Assembly (NCBI RefSeq): GCF_003633755.1
Contig: NZ_RBIL01000002.1
Coordinates: forward strand, 1,736,001-1,800,000
Reading direction: 5' to 3'
Source: Solirubrobacter pauli
Lineage (GTDB): Bacteria; Actinomycetota; Thermoleophilia; Solirubrobacterales; Solirubrobacteraceae
DNA length: 64,000 nucleotides
In this document: in pieces, positions 46,933-56,491 of the stretch
Layout of the letters: every line of letters starts with the position of its first letter
Position numbering within the stretch: position 1 is the stretch's first letter
Notes under the pieces: model-generated
Databases searched by the model: none
Told to the model about the DNA's origin: nothing
Seen by the model: the letters and a program-made list of their open reading frames with translations, nothing else
Position numbers and translations under genes: made by a program

Positions 46933-46967
46933 GCGAACATGAAGGTGCCTGGCACCTTCATGTTCGC
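46933..46967. repeat. 35-nt perfect palindrome between convergent genes
   Basis: Arms GCGAACATGAAGGTGCC (46933-46949) and its exact complement (46951-46967) around a single T. It lies between the methyltransferase stop (46923) and the ispG stop (46978) and could terminate both. The AAGGTGCCTGGCACCTT core resembles REP-like intergenic palindromes I recall from other GC-rich bacteria; copy number elsewhere is unknown. Confidence 0.85.
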
Positions 46968-46977
46968 CTCGCGCCCC

Positions 46978-48219
46978 TCAGGCGCGGGTGAAGCGGCGGC
47001 CCGCGACCGGGCTCAGCGCCTCGTCGATCGCGTCGGCGTCGGCCTTGGCCTTCTCGAGCTCGAGGGCGGCGAGGCGCTCCGGCGTCATCGCCGTCGCGTC
47101 CTCTTCCTCGGCCAGCCAGGCGGCGGCCTCCGCGGCGGCGGCCGCGTCGCGCGTGACAGTCTTGCCGGAGGCGTAGTACTTGTCGATCTCGGCGAAGAGC
47201 TCGTCGACGAGGTTCTCGGTCCGGACCTTCTTGATCGGCTCGCCCTTCGAGTAGATCATGCCCATGTCCTTGGCGCCCGTGATGCCGAAGTCGGCGTGGC
47301 GGGCCTCGCCGATGCCGTTGACGGCGCAGCCGAGGACCGAGACCTCGATCGGGTCGTCGTAGGCCTCGAGGCGGCGCTCGACCTCGGCGACGACGGAGTC
47401 CATGTCGAACTGGAGGCGGCCGCAGGTCGGGCAGGCGATCAGGACCGGGCCGCGCTCGCGCAGCTTCAGGGCCTTGAGGATCTCCCAGGCGACCTTGACC
47501 TCTTCCTCGGCGTGGAACGTCGACAGCGAGATCCGGATGGTGTCGCCGATGCCGTCGGCGAGCAGCGTGCCCAGGCCGACGGCGCTCTTGAGCGAGCCGG
47601 ACCACTTGGTGCCGGCCTCGGTGATGCCGAGGTGCAGCGGGTAGTCGATCCGCTCGCTGAGCAGGCGGTTCGCCGCGATCGTGTTCGGGACGCTCGTGGA
47701 CTTGATCGAGACCTTGAAGTCCTCGAAGCGCAGGCGCTCCATCAGGTCGACGAACTCGGTGGCGGCCGTGACGAGCGCCTCGACCGGGTTGGTCATCTCG
47801 AGCTCGTGCAGGTGCTTGGGCAGCGAGCCGGAGTTGACGCCGATGCGCATCGGCACACCCGCGGCCTTGGCGCGGTCGGCGACCTCGGCGACCTTCTCGG
47901 GCCCGCCGATGTTGCCCGGGTTGATGCGGATGCAGTGGGCGCCCGCGTCGATCGCCTTCAGGGCCAGCGTGTGGTTGAAGTGGATGTCGGCGATGATCGG
48001 GATCGGCGACTCGCGCACGATCGTCTTGAGCGCCTCGACGTCCTTCTCGCGCGGGACGGCGCACCGCACGATGTCCGCGCCCGCGTCGGCGACGCGGCGG
48101 ATCTGGTCCATCGTGGCCTGCAGGTTGGCCGTTTCGGTCTTGGTCATGGTCTGGACCGCGACCGGGGCGCCCCCGCCGATCTGGACACCACCGACGGTCA
48201 CTGAGCGCTTGGAAGCCAT
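46978..48219 (-). CDS. ispG: 4-hydroxy-3-methylbut-2-enyl diphosphate synthase (flavodoxin/ferredoxin)
   Basis: 413 residues. MEP-pathway [4Fe-4S] enzyme converting MEcPP to HMBPP. TIM barrel with VAVQTMTKTETANLQATMDQ, PIIADIHFN, CIRINPGNIGG, GVNSGSLPKHL; reductase domain with cluster cysteines in LIACPTCGRLQ and VLGCAVNGIGEARHADFG. The usual NGPGE is NGIGE here. A C-terminal helical, Ala/Glu-rich extension of about 45 residues follows KVRTENLVDELF. Dxr at 55294-56442 serves the same pathway. The minus-strand frame at 46958 is out of phase with the true protein. Confidence 0.95.
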   Translation of the reverse strand: MASKRSVTVGGVQIGGGAPVAVQTMTKTETANLQATMDQIRRVADAGADIVRCAVPREKDVEALKTIVRESPIPIIADIHFNHTLALKAIDAGAHCIRINPGNIGGPEKVAEVADRAKAAGVPMRIGVNSGSLPKHLHELEMTNPVEALVTAATEFVDLMERLRFEDFKVSIKSTSVPNTIAANRLLSERIDYPLHLGITEAGTKWSGSLKSAVGLGTLLADGIGDTIRISLSTFHAEEEVKVAWEILKALKLRERGPVLIACPTCGRLQFDMDSVVAEVERRLEAYDDPIEVSVLGCAVNGIGEARHADFGITGAKDMGMIYSKGEPIKKVRTENLVDELFAEIDKYYASGKTVTRDAAAAAEAAAWLAEEEDATAMTPERLAALELEKAKADADAIDEALSPVAGRRFTRA

Positions 48220-48264
48220 TGGACACCAGTCTAGAGGCGCACCCCTCGCTCAGGTGTAAATGAC

Positions 48265-48305
48265 TTGAAGCCGAAAGGTTCCGTAGCTAATATTTCGGTA
48301 TCGAA
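48265..48305 (+). promoter_or_regulatory. promoter and possible MarR operator of the efflux operon
   Basis: TTGAAG (48265-48270), exactly 17 nt, TAATAT (48288-48293): a sigma70-type promoter in an AT-rich island. Directly after the -10 lies the partial palindrome TTCGGTATCGAA (48294-48305), well placed for repression. The ribosome site TGGAG is 7 nt before the GTG start at 48323, giving a leader of about 20 nt. Confidence 0.65.
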
Positions 48306-48322
48306 TCTTTTGGAGTGAACCC

Positions 48323-49735
48323 GTGACCCTCGAACCCCACGTCAAGCGGATAGCGATCGCCGTCGTCCTCGGCTCGATCATGTCCGTCCTTTCTACGACC
48401 ATCGTCAACGTCGCGCTGGAGACGCTGTCGGTGAAGCTCGACTCGCCGCTGGACGACGTCCAGTGGGTCGTCACCAGCTACATGCTCGCGCTCGCGGCGG
48501 TCATCCCGGTGTCCGGCTGGGCCGTCAACCGCTTCGGCGCGCGCCGTCTCTACGTCCTCAGCCTCATCCTCTTCACCGCCGGCAGCGCGCTCTGCGGGTT
48601 CGCCTGGAACCTGGAGACGCTGATCGGCGCCCGCGTGCTGCAGGGCCTCGCCGGTGGCCTGCTCGTCCCGATCGGCCAGATGGTCCTCGTCCGTGCCGCG
48701 GGCCCGGGCAACATGGCGCGCGTGATGAGCGCGATCGGCGTGCCGATCATCCTCGCCCCCGTCTTCGGCCCCACGCTCGGTGGCCTGCTCGTCGAGCACA
48801 TCAGCTGGCAGGCGATCTTCTTCGTCAACGTGCCGGTCGGCATCGTCGCCGCGGTCGCCGCGCTTCGCCTCCTGCCGCGTGACGAGATCGCCGGTGCCGG
48901 CGAGAAGCTCGACGCCATCGGCCTCGCCCTCGTCGCCACCGGCCTGGTCGGCATCACCTACGGCCTCGCCGAGAGCGGCACGACCGGCTCGATGACCGCC
49001 GCCGCCGTCCTCGTTCCCGCCCTCACCGGCGTCGCGCTCGTCGCCACGTTCGTCGTCCGCGCGCTGCACATCCCCAACCCGCTGCTCGACGTCCGCCTGT
49101 ACGCCAACAAGGCGTTCGCCTCGGCCTCGGTCACCACGTTCGCCCTCGGCGCCGTGCTGTTCGGCGGCATGGTCCTGATGCCGCTGTACTTCCAGCTCGT
49201 CCGTGGAGAGGACGCGGTCACCACCGGCCTGCTGCTGATGCCGCAGGGCATCGGCGCCGCGCTGGCGATGGCGCTGTCCGGCCGCGTCACCGAGCGCCTG
49301 GGAGGCGGTCTCACCAGCGTCCTCGGCGCGAGCGTCATGATCGTCGCCACGCTGCCGTTCGTGCTGATCGACGAAGCCACGCCGCTCACCCTGCTCGCCG
49401 CCGCGATGGTCGTGCGCGGGTTCGGCATCGGCATGTCGATGATGCCGGCCATGACCGCCGCTTACGCGACGCTCGAGCCCGAGGCGATCAAGGACGCGAC
49501 GCCGCAGCTGAACGTCCTCCAGCGCGTCGGTGGGTCGATCGGCACCGCCATCCTCACCGTCGTGCTGCAGAAGGGATTCACGTCGAGCGCGCCCGCGGTG
49601 ATGGCCGGCAGCTTCGCCCACACGTTCGGGTGGGTGATCGGCATCGGCGCCGTCGCGCTGCTGCCGACGATCATGCTGGCCGTGATCGAGCGCCGCCGCG
49701 TGACCGAGCGCGAGCCGGAGCTGGTGCTGGCATGA
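48323..49735 (+). CDS. MFS multidrug efflux pump, DHA2/EmrB-QacA type
   Basis: 470 residues with 14 predicted helices. Helix 1 motif LSTTIVNVALETL (membrane acidic or polar motif D1 of DHA2 pumps), helix 2-3 loop GWAVNRFGARRLYVLSL, and GARVLQGLAGGLLVPIGQMV with motif C APVFGPTLGGLLV. Exports hydrophobic or cationic compounds by proton antiport. GTG start with TGGAG 7 nt upstream. Its stop overlaps the marR start (ATGA), and a promoter with an operator-like palindrome lies upstream, the standard MarR-regulated efflux arrangement. Confidence 0.92.
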   Translation: MTLEPHVKRIAIAVVLGSIMSVLSTTIVNVALETLSVKLDSPLDDVQWVVTSYMLALAAVIPVSGWAVNRFGARRLYVLSLILFTAGSALCGFAWNLETLIGARVLQGLAGGLLVPIGQMVLVRAAGPGNMARVMSAIGVPIILAPVFGPTLGGLLVEHISWQAIFFVNVPVGIVAAVAALRLLPRDEIAGAGEKLDAIGLALVATGLVGITYGLAESGTTGSMTAAAVLVPALTGVALVATFVVRALHIPNPLLDVRLYANKAFASASVTTFALGAVLFGGMVLMPLYFQLVRGEDAVTTGLLLMPQGIGAALAMALSGRVTERLGGGLTSVLGASVMIVATLPFVLIDEATPLTLLAAAMVVRGFGIGMSMMPAMTAAYATLEPEAIKDATPQLNVLQRVGGSIGTAILTVVLQKGFTSSAPAVMAGSFAHTFGWVIGIGAVALLPTIMLAVIERRRVTEREPELVLA

Positions 49736-50160
49736 CCGACGAGGTCCGCGCCGCGATGAGCGAGCTGCTCGCCGCCGAGCGCCGGCTGCGTGGCCGCGAC
49801 CCGCACCGCCCCGGCGACCTGTCGGCCACGCAGGTGCGCGCGCTCTTCCAGCTCGAACGCGGCGAGGCGTGCACCGCGGGCGAGCTGGCCAAGCGCGCGG
49901 ACCTCTCCCCCGCGTCGATGACCGCGATGCTCGACCAGCTCGAGCAGGGCGGGATCGTCGAACGCCACCGCAGCGAGAAGGACCGCCGGCAGGTGATCGT
50001 CTCCCTCACCGACGCGGGCCACGAGATCCTCGCGGCGCGACGCGCCCACATCGAGGCGCGCACGCGGGAGGTCCTCAGCGTCTACAGCGACCACGAGCTG
50101 GAAGCGGCATCGAAGGTGATGCGCTCGCTCGCCGGGTTGCTGGACGGCTTCGGGAGGTAG
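49732..50160 (+). CDS. MarR-family regulator
   Basis: 142 residues with a central winged helix: LSATQVRALFQLERGEACTA, GELAKRADLSPASMTAMLDQ, LEQGGIVERHRSEKDRRQVI (wing with the conserved DRR). Flanking helices form the dimer interface. It probably represses the efflux pump it is coupled to and itself, with a pump substrate as inducer. Confidence 0.92.
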   Translation: MTDEVRAAMSELLAAERRLRGRDPHRPGDLSATQVRALFQLERGEACTAGELAKRADLSPASMTAMLDQLEQGGIVERHRSEKDRRQVIVSLTDAGHEILAARRAHIEARTREVLSVYSDHELEAASKVMRSLAGLLDGFGR

Positions 50161-50194
50161 GGACAACCCCCGCTCAGGATGGGGGTCTCCACGC

Positions 50195-50265
50195 AGTGTG
50201 CCGCGCGTTCGGCGCGGCACACTGGAGTACTCCGGCCGACCACGGCGATACCGCGTGGTCGGCCG
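50195..50265. terminator. two strong hairpins between convergent marR and mcp
   Basis: Hairpin 1: AGTGTGCCGCGC (50195-50206), 5-nt loop, exact complement (50212-50223). Hairpin 2: CGGCCGACCACG (50233-50244), 9-nt loop, exact complement (50254-50265), followed on the plus strand by a pyrimidine-rich CTGACTTTCTCTTC. They probably terminate both converging transcripts; hairpin 2 is the better one for the plus strand. Confidence 0.65.
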
Positions 50266-50282
50266 CTGACTTTCTCTTCGGG

Positions 50283-52469
50283 CTAGGACAGGCGGAAGGT
50301 GGACACGAGCTGCTCGAGCTCGGCCGCCGTGCCCGCCAGGTCCTGCGCCGACGCGGCGATCTCCTGCGTCGAGGCGCTGGTCTGCTGCGTCGAGGCGGAG
50401 ACCTGCTCGCTCGAGGCGCTCGCCGACTCGGCGACCGTGGCCACGCCGACGACGTCGTCGGCGATCTGGTTCGCGTCCAGCGACAGGGCCTCGACGGCGC
50501 CCGCGATGTCCGCGGCGCGCGCCGTGACCTCGTCGACGGCCGCGCCGATGGCCTCGAACGCCGCGCGGGCGCGCTCGACCGTCTGCGTGCCACCCTCGGT
50601 GCGCTCGGCCGTGTCGGCCACCATCGCGACGACGTCGGTCGTCTCGCGCTGGATCTCGCTGATGAGGCCCGCGATCTCGCCGGCCGCGGACTGCGACTCC
50701 TCGGCGAGCTTGCGGACTTCCTCGGCCACGACGGCGAAGCCGCGGCCCTGCTCGCCGGCGCGAGCGGCCTCGATCGCGGCGTTGAGCGCGAGCAGGTTGG
50801 TCTGCTCGGCCAGGCCGGTGATCGTGGTCACGATGCCGCCGATCTTCTCGGACTTGGCGGCCAGCGTCTCGATCGCGCCGGTCACGCCGGACGCGGACTC
50901 CGCGAGGCCGCTCATCGCGGCGGACGCCTCACCGGCGGCCACGAGGCCCTCGGTCGCCATGCCCTTGGCCTTCTCGGCCTCGCCGGCGGCCTCCTGGGCG
51001 CGCTCGGCGCTGTCCCGGGCGGTGCCCGCGACGCGCTCGGCGGCCTCACGGACGGCCTCGACCTTCTGGACCTGGATGTTCGTGCCCTCGGCGACCTCGC
51101 CGATGGCGACCGCGATCTCCTGGATCGCGCGACCGGCCTCGTCGGAGGTGCCGGCCATCTGCTTGGAGGCGTCGCTGACGCCGTTGGCGGTGCTGTGGAC
51201 ACGGCCGACGATGCCGCGGAGGTCGTCGACGAGGCGGTTGAACGCCTTGCCGAGCACGTCCTTGTCGGAGCGCTCCTCGACGTGCACCGTGAGGTCGCCG
51301 TCGGCGACGGCCTCGGCGGCGACGGCCTTCTCACGCAGGTACTCGACCGTGCTCTCGAAGGACGTGGCCAGCTGGCCGATCTCGTCGCTGGTCGTGACGT
51401 CGATCTGGACGTCCACCTCGCCCTTGGCGACGCGCTCGGCGGCCTCGGTGACGGTGCGGATCGGCTTGGTGAGCAGGTTCGAGACGAACAGGATCACCAG
51501 GCTGATGAGGATCAGCGCGACGATGCCGACGATGAACAGCGTGTTCTGCAGGCTCTTGACCGGCGCGAGGACCTCGGACTTCGGGACGGCGGTCAGGAAG
51601 CTCCAGCCCGCGGCGTCGATCTTGTTCCAGCTGAGGACGATCTCCTTGCCCGTGAAGGGGTCCTTGGTCTCGAGCTGGCCGTCCTTGCCGGCGGCGATCG
51701 AGTCCGCGACCTGCTTGAGCTCCGGGTTCTCCGTGGTCTCGGCGAGCTGGGCGAGGCTGACCTTGCCGGTCTTGGACTTGTCCGGGCTGGCGAGCAGCAC
51801 GCCCTTGCCGGAGACGAGGTACGCGTAACCGGTGTCGTAGACCTTGATGTCCCCGAGCGCCTTGTCGATCGCGGTGAGCGTGCTCGCGGTGCCCGCGTAG
51901 CCGACGATCTTGCCACCACGCGTGACGGGAGCCTGGTAGGTCACGTACATCGCGCCCTCGTACTCCATCGGCTCCTGCGCGCCCGGCTTCGGGTCCTTCA
52001 CGTACGCCTGCGCGCCCGCGAGGCCGTCCTTGCTGGCGGTGACGGCGATCTTGCCGCCTTCCACGAGCGCGGCGCTCGGCTGGAAGGAGCCGTCGGCGGC
52101 GGTGCCGGGATCTCCCTTGTGGGCCGCGTCGGCGTTGAAGCTGTTCGGCAGCGTGCCGCCGTAGACCGCGACGACGCTCTGCGCGTTCGCGGTCATGAGC
52201 GCGGACAGGCCGGCGGTGGCGTCGGCGCGATCGTTGCTCGTGGACAAGATCATGCCGGCGGTGTTGGCGATGCCGAGCACGTTGGCGACGCCGGTGTCGA
52301 TCTTCGAGGCCTCGACGGCGGTGCGCTGGTTGAGCTCCGAGTAGGAGGACTCCTTCTGCGCGCCACCGGCCTTCGAGATGGCGATGAACGTCACCGCGGC
52401 CAGCGCGACGATGACAGGAACGAGGATCAGTGCCAGCATCTTGCTGCGCAGTGATCGGAGCTTGGGCAT
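50283..52469 (-). CDS. methyl-accepting chemotaxis protein
   Basis: 728 residues. TM1 (about 8-30), dCache-type extracytoplasmic sensor (about 40-310; [20 protein letters not shown] and [18 protein letters not shown] are cache signatures), TM2 (about 320-345), two HAMP-like segments, and a long signalling coiled coil whose tip [36 protein letters not shown] binds CheA/CheW. ATG 52469 has AAGGAGAG about 10 nt upstream. No che genes are adjacent, so it is an orphan receptor; its presence implies motility or a chemosensory system elsewhere. A sigma28-like promoter candidate lies upstream. Confidence 0.93.
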   Translation of the reverse strand: MPKLRSLRSKMLALILVPVIVALAAVTFIAISKAGGAQKESSYSELNQRTAVEASKIDTGVANVLGIANTAGMILSTSNDRADATAGLSALMTANAQSVVAVYGGTLPNSFNADAAHKGDPGTAADGSFQPSAALVEGGKIAVTASKDGLAGAQAYVKDPKPGAQEPMEYEGAMYVTYQAPVTRGGKIVGYAGTASTLTAIDKALGDIKVYDTGYAYLVSGKGVLLASPDKSKTGKVSLAQLAETTENPELKQVADSIAAGKDGQLETKDPFTGKEIVLSWNKIDAAGWSFLTAVPKSEVLAPVKSLQNTLFIVGIVALILISLVILFVSNLLTKPIRTVTEAAERVAKGEVDVQIDVTTSDEIGQLATSFESTVEYLREKAVAAEAVADGDLTVHVEERSDKDVLGKAFNRLVDDLRGIVGRVHSTANGVSDASKQMAGTSDEAGRAIQEIAVAIGEVAEGTNIQVQKVEAVREAAERVAGTARDSAERAQEAAGEAEKAKGMATEGLVAAGEASAAMSGLAESASGVTGAIETLAAKSEKIGGIVTTITGLAEQTNLLALNAAIEAARAGEQGRGFAVVAEEVRKLAEESQSAAGEIAGLISEIQRETTDVVAMVADTAERTEGGTQTVERARAAFEAIGAAVDEVTARAADIAGAVEALSLDANQIADDVVGVATVAESASASSEQVSASTQQTSASTQEIAASAQDLAGTAAELEQLVSTFRLS

Positions 52470-52517
52470 GGGTGGCGGTCTCTCCTTGAGGTTGCCTTGA
52501 TCTGAACTTGACCTCAG

Positions 52518-52544
52518 GAATCGGACCGACACGTCCAGGCTTGA
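52518..52544 (-). promoter_or_regulatory. sigma28-like promoter candidate before the chemoreceptor gene
   Basis: On the minus strand TCAAGCCT (52544-52537), 11-nt spacer, TCCGATTC (52525-52518), against the FliA/WhiG consensus TAAAGTTT-N11-GCCGATAA: T, AAG and the final T match in the -35, and CCGAT matches in the -10. It sits in the 82-nt gap after the acyl-CoA ligase stop and would give a leader of about 40 nt. Confidence 0.5.
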
Positions 52545-52551
52545 GCCGTCT

Positions 52552-54213
52552 TTATGAGTACATGGCTTCGATTTCTCCCGCGTATTTCTGGAAGATCGGC
52601 GCCCTTTTGAGCTTCATCGTCGGTGTCAGCTCGTCTCCGCCGGGCACCCAATCGCCGTTCAGCACGGTGAAGCGCTTGATCTGCTCGGGCCGTGAGAGCG
52701 TCGCGTTGGCGGCCTCCACGGCCTCGGCGACGACGCGGGAGGCGTCCCCGACGGTGGCGGCGTAATCCGGATCGAGCACGAGCAGCGCGACGTTGTACGG
52801 GCGCCCGTCCCCGACGACGCAGGCTTGGCCGATCAGGGGAGACGCGCCCTTGAGCGCCGCCTCGATGTTCGCCGGCGACATGTTCTTGCCCGCCGCGTTG
52901 ATGATCAGCTCCTTCTTGCGATCGACGATCGTGACGTAGCCGTCCTCGTCGATCGTCGCGACGTCGCCGGTGTGCAGCCAGCCGTCGTCGTCCAGCGCCT
53001 CCGCCGTCTTGTCGGGCAGGTTGCGGTAGCCGACCATCACCACCGCCGAGCGCGCGAGCAGCTCGCCGTCCTCGGCCAGCTTGAGCTCCACGCCCGGCGA
53101 CGGCAGGCCGACCGTGCCGATCTTGATCCGCTCCTCCGGGTTGGACGCGCCCGCGCCGCACGTCTCGCTCATGCCCCAGATCTCGGCGAGCGGGACCCCG
53201 ATCGCGTGGAAGAAGACGAGCACCTCGCGCGGCGTCGGCGCCGCGCCCACGTTGACCAGCTTCGCCTCGTCGAGCCCGATCGCCGCGCGCAGCGGCGCGA
53301 ACAGCTGCTCCTCCCCCAGCTCGACCGCGCTCTCGAGCGCGTCCGGCACCGGGCGGCCGGCCTGGCGCAGCTCGACGACCTGCTTCGCGGCGCCGAGCAC
53401 CGTCTGCGCCTGCTGGTTGTCGGCCAGCTTGGCCTCGATCCCGGCCTTGAGCTTCTCCCACACGCGCGGGACGGCGAAGAACCAGGTCGGCTTGACCGCC
53501 GGCAGCCACTCGCCGATCCGGCGCGGGTCGGGGCAGGTCGTGATCGTCATCCCGTAGACGATCGGGAGGTAGTGGTGCGCGGTGCGCTCGGCGACGTGCG
53601 CGCTGGGCAGCCACGAGATCACGCGTGAGCCGTCCGGGAAGCCGACCCGCCGCTCGACCGCGTCGACCGCCGCCATCTCGTTGCGGTGCGAGAGCTGGAC
53701 GCCTTTCGGCGGGCCGGTCGTGCCCGACGTGTAGATGATCGTGAGGATGTCGTCGGGCGCGACGGCGCGCCAGTCAGGTTCGAAGCCCTCGACCGAGTGC
53801 GCCTCGATCTCCTCGACCGTGAGCACGTGCTCGACGAGCGGGCGCATCACGTCGGCGAACGGCGCCTCGACCACGGCGACCTTCGCGCCCGCGTCGCCCA
53901 CCACGTACGCGATCTGGTCCGGTGCGGACGTGAGGTAGATCGAGAACGGCGTCGCGCCGAGCATCGTGGTCGCGAGGTCGGCGACGATGAACTCAGGCCG
54001 GTTGCAGATCATCAGCGCGACGGTGTCGCCGCGCCCGACGCCCAGGCGCTGCAACCCGCCGGCGAACGCGTCCACGCGCGCCTGCAGCTCGCTCCACGTC
54101 CAGGCGATCTCGTCGTCCTTCGTGCGGACCGCGATGCGGTCCGCGTCGTCCTCGACCGTGAGGCGGAACGCCTCGGCGATCGTGGACGCGTGCACTGAGC
54201 GTCTCTCCCCCAT
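52552..54213 (-). CDS. AMP-forming long-chain acyl-CoA ligase (FadD/FACL type)
   Basis: 553 residues. P-loop [21 protein letters not shown]5-type [68 protein letters not shown] and [20 protein letters not shown]. It activates a fatty acid or similar carboxylate to the acyl-CoA. The AMS/lid region ends [20 protein letters not shown], like long-chain ligases of mycobacteria. It starts 9 nt after the rseP stop, so it is probably co-transcribed with dxr-rseP. Confidence 0.92.
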   Translation of the reverse strand: MGERRSVHASTIAEAFRLTVEDDADRIAVRTKDDEIAWTWSELQARVDAFAGGLQRLGVGRGDTVALMICNRPEFIVADLATTMLGATPFSIYLTSAPDQIAYVVGDAGAKVAVVEAPFADVMRPLVEHVLTVEEIEAHSVEGFEPDWRAVAPDDILTIIYTSGTTGPPKGVQLSHRNEMAAVDAVERRVGFPDGSRVISWLPSAHVAERTAHHYLPIVYGMTITTCPDPRRIGEWLPAVKPTWFFAVPRVWEKLKAGIEAKLADNQQAQTVLGAAKQVVELRQAGRPVPDALESAVELGEEQLFAPLRAAIGLDEAKLVNVGAAPTPREVLVFFHAIGVPLAEIWGMSETCGAGASNPEERIKIGTVGLPSPGVELKLAEDGELLARSAVVMVGYRNLPDKTAEALDDDGWLHTGDVATIDEDGYVTIVDRKKELIINAAGKNMSPANIEAALKGASPLIGQACVVGDGRPYNVALLVLDPDYAATVGDASRVVAEAVEAANATLSRPEQIKRFTVLNGDWVPGGDELTPTMKLKRAPIFQKYAGEIEAMYS

Positions 54214-54222
54214 GGGACGACG

Positions 54223-55293
54223 CTACCGAATGCCGAAGCCGCCGTTCTGCAGTCGGTCGATGTCGTTGCTGAGGCCGATCACGAACAGCATCAGCACGAG
54301 CGCGAAGCCGACGAACCCGGCGCGCTCCATGACGCTGAACGGGATCGCCTTGCCACGGACCTTCTCGGCCAGCGCCCAGAAGATGTGCCCGCCGTCGAGC
54401 GGCAGGAACGGGAACAGGTTGATCACGCCGAGGCTCAGGGAGATGAGCGCGAGCACGTAGAACGTGAGGACCGCGTCGTTCTCCTTGATCGTCTGGCGCG
54501 TCTGCTCGTAGCCGCCGACGACGCTCCCGAGCTCCTCGCGCTTCTCGGCCTTGAAGATCTGGGCGATGTGGCTGACCGTCGTGGAGGTCACGACCCACAT
54601 CTGGTCGACGGCGACGCCGGCGGAGTCGAACAGGCCGACGTCCTGGCGGCTGGCCTCCTGGTCGTAGCCGAACCCGAAGCGGTTGCGCTTGGTCTCGGGG
54701 TCGTAGAACGTGTTGCCGGTGATCGTCACCTCGCGGCCGCCGCGGTCGACGGTGAACGACACGGCGCCACGGTCCTTGTGCGAGTTCACGCCCTTGGTGA
54801 CCGCGCTGATCTGGTCCTGGTAGCTGCCCGTGAGGCGCTTGCCGTCGACGGCGAGCACCTTGTCGCCCTCCTGCAGCTTGCCCTGCGCGGGCGTGCCGGC
54901 CTGGACGGCGCCCACCACGAGCGGCGGCTCGACCGGCCCGCGGGCCATGAAGACGCCGGCGAGGATGACGAACGCGAGCACGATGTTCACCAGCGGCCCG
55001 GCGCCGATCACGACGATCCGCTTCCACACCGGCTGGCGGTAGTAGGCGCGGTGCGCGTGCTCCGGCGGGATGTCCTCCGCCGGGTTCATGCCGGTGATCT
55101 TCACGTAGCCGCCGAGCGGGATCGAGCCGATCGCGTACTCGGTCTCGCCGCGCTTCTTGCGCGCGATCAGCGGCGGGAAGAACAGGCTGAAGCGCTCGAC
55201 GCGCATGCCGACGGCCTTGGCCGCGAAGAAGTGGCCGGCCTCGTGCAGGATGATCAGCGCGGCGAAGCCGACGAACGCGAGCAGCCAGCTCAT
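54223..55293 (-). CDS. rseP: site-2 intramembrane metalloprotease RseP/RasP
   Basis: 356 residues. HEAGHF in the first membrane helix (zinc ligands with catalytic Glu), a PDZ domain (about 130-210; PLVVGAVQAGTPAQGKLQEG), and the C-terminal LGVINLFPFLPLDGGHIF with the third zinc ligand Asp. Cleaves membrane anchors such as anti-sigma factors after a first cut. ATG directly follows the dxr stop with no spacing (TAGATG), so the two are coupled. Confidence 0.95.
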   Translation of the reverse strand: MSWLLAFVGFAALIILHEAGHFFAAKAVGMRVERFSLFFPPLIARKKRGETEYAIGSIPLGGYVKITGMNPAEDIPPEHAHRAYYRQPVWKRIVVIGAGPLVNIVLAFVILAGVFMARGPVEPPLVVGAVQAGTPAQGKLQEGDKVLAVDGKRLTGSYQDQISAVTKGVNSHKDRGAVSFTVDRGGREVTITGNTFYDPETKRNRFGFGYDQEASRQDVGLFDSAGVAVDQMWVVTSTTVSHIAQIFKAEKREELGSVVGGYEQTRQTIKENDAVLTFYVLALISLSLGVINLFPFLPLDGGHIFWALAEKVRGKAIPFSVMERAGFVGFALVLMLFVIGLSNDIDRLQNGGFGIR

Positions 55294-56442
55294 CTAGGCG
55301 TGCACCTGCTCGATCAGGTCGGCGGCGATCTCACGCGCCTCGGCGTCGGTCACGTACAGCGCCTCGAAGTCGTGCACGCGGCGCGAGCCGAGCTCGTCCA
55401 GGACGCCCTCGATCACCTGCGGGATGCCGACGAACGGCAGCCGGCCGTTGAGGAAGGCGTGGACGGCGACCTCGTTGGCGGCGTTGAGCGCGCACGGCGC
55501 GGTGCCGCCGGCGACGGCCGCCTCGCGCGCCAGCCGCAGGCACGGGAACGTCTCGAGGTCCGGTGCCTCGAAGTCCAGCCGGCCGAGCTCGATCAGGTCC
55601 AGCGGCTTGATCGGCAGATCCGCGCGGTCCGGGTGGTGGAGCGCGTAGCCGATGGCGACCCGCATGTCCGGATAGCCCATGTGCGCCTTGGTCGAGCCGT
55701 CGCACAGCTGGACCATGGCGTGGATGATCGACTGCGGGTGGACGACGACGTCGATCTTGTCGTACGGCGTCCCGAACAGGTGGTGGGCCTCCATCACCTC
55801 GAGGCCCTTGTTCATCAGGGTCGCGCTGTCGATCGTGATCTTGCCGCCCATCCGCCACGTCGGGTGGTTGAGCGCCTCCTCGACGGTGATGTGCTGCAGG
55901 TCCTTGCGGCCGCGGAACGGGCCGCCGGACGCGGTGATGATCAGCTTGTCGACCACCCCGGGCGGCTCCCCGGTGAGCAGGTGGTGGATGGCGGTGTGCT
56001 CAGAGTCGATCGGGATCAGCCGGGCGCCGGTGGCCTCGGCGAGCGCGGTCACGAGCTCGCCGCCGACGACGAGCGACTCCTTGTTGGCGAGCGCGACGTC
56101 CATCCCCTCGGTGAGGGCGACGATCGTCGGGCCCAGGCCGGCCGAGCCGACGATGCTGTTGAGCACGAGGTCGGCGCCGGACTCCGCGACGAGCTGGACG
56201 AGGCCCTCCGGACCCGACAGCACTTCGCCGCCGGTCCAGTTCTCGGCGGCGCGCGCGGCCGCGTCGGCGTCGGTCAGCGCGATCCGCTTGACGCCGCGCT
56301 CGATCGCCTGCTGGACGAGCGGGAGGTGGTTGCTGCCGGCGCTCAGGCCGACGATCTCGAACTGCTCGGGGGCGCGCTTGACGACGTCGAGCGCCTGGGT
56401 GCCGATGGATCCCGTGGAACCCAGGATGAGAAGCCGCTTCAC
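55294..56442 (-). CDS. dxr: 1-deoxy-D-xylulose-5-phosphate reductoisomerase
   Basis: 382 residues. NADPH-binding LLILGSTGSIGTQALDVV, then ALANKESLVVGGELV, PIDSEHTAIHHLL, ITASGGPFRGRKDLQHITVE, HPTWRMGGKITIDSATLMNK, GLEVMEAHHLFG and VVVHPQSIIHAMVQLCDGS (metal and substrate residues). Second step of the MEP pathway, whose later step is encoded by ispG at 46978-48219. GTG start. Confidence 0.96.
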   Translation of the reverse strand: MKRLLILGSTGSIGTQALDVVKRAPEQFEIVGLSAGSNHLPLVQQAIERGVKRIALTDADAAARAAENWTGGEVLSGPEGLVQLVAESGADLVLNSIVGSAGLGPTIVALTEGMDVALANKESLVVGGELVTALAEATGARLIPIDSEHTAIHHLLTGEPPGVVDKLIITASGGPFRGRKDLQHITVEEALNHPTWRMGGKITIDSATLMNKGLEVMEAHHLFGTPYDKIDVVVHPQSIIHAMVQLCDGSTKAHMGYPDMRVAIGYALHHPDRADLPIKPLDLIELGRLDFEAPDLETFPCLRLAREAAVAGGTAPCALNAANEVAVHAFLNGRLPFVGIPQVIEGVLDELGSRRVHDFEALYVTDAEAREIAADLIEQVHA

Positions 56443-56491
56443 GGTGCCTCAGTGTGGCAGGGGCGAGATGTGGGCCGGATAAGGTTCGCGC

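Noticed and set aside
46958-48226. Minus-strand frame overlapping ispG in another phase
   Set aside because: Arg/Gly-rich shadow of ispG; the frame ending at 46978 carries all IspG motifs.
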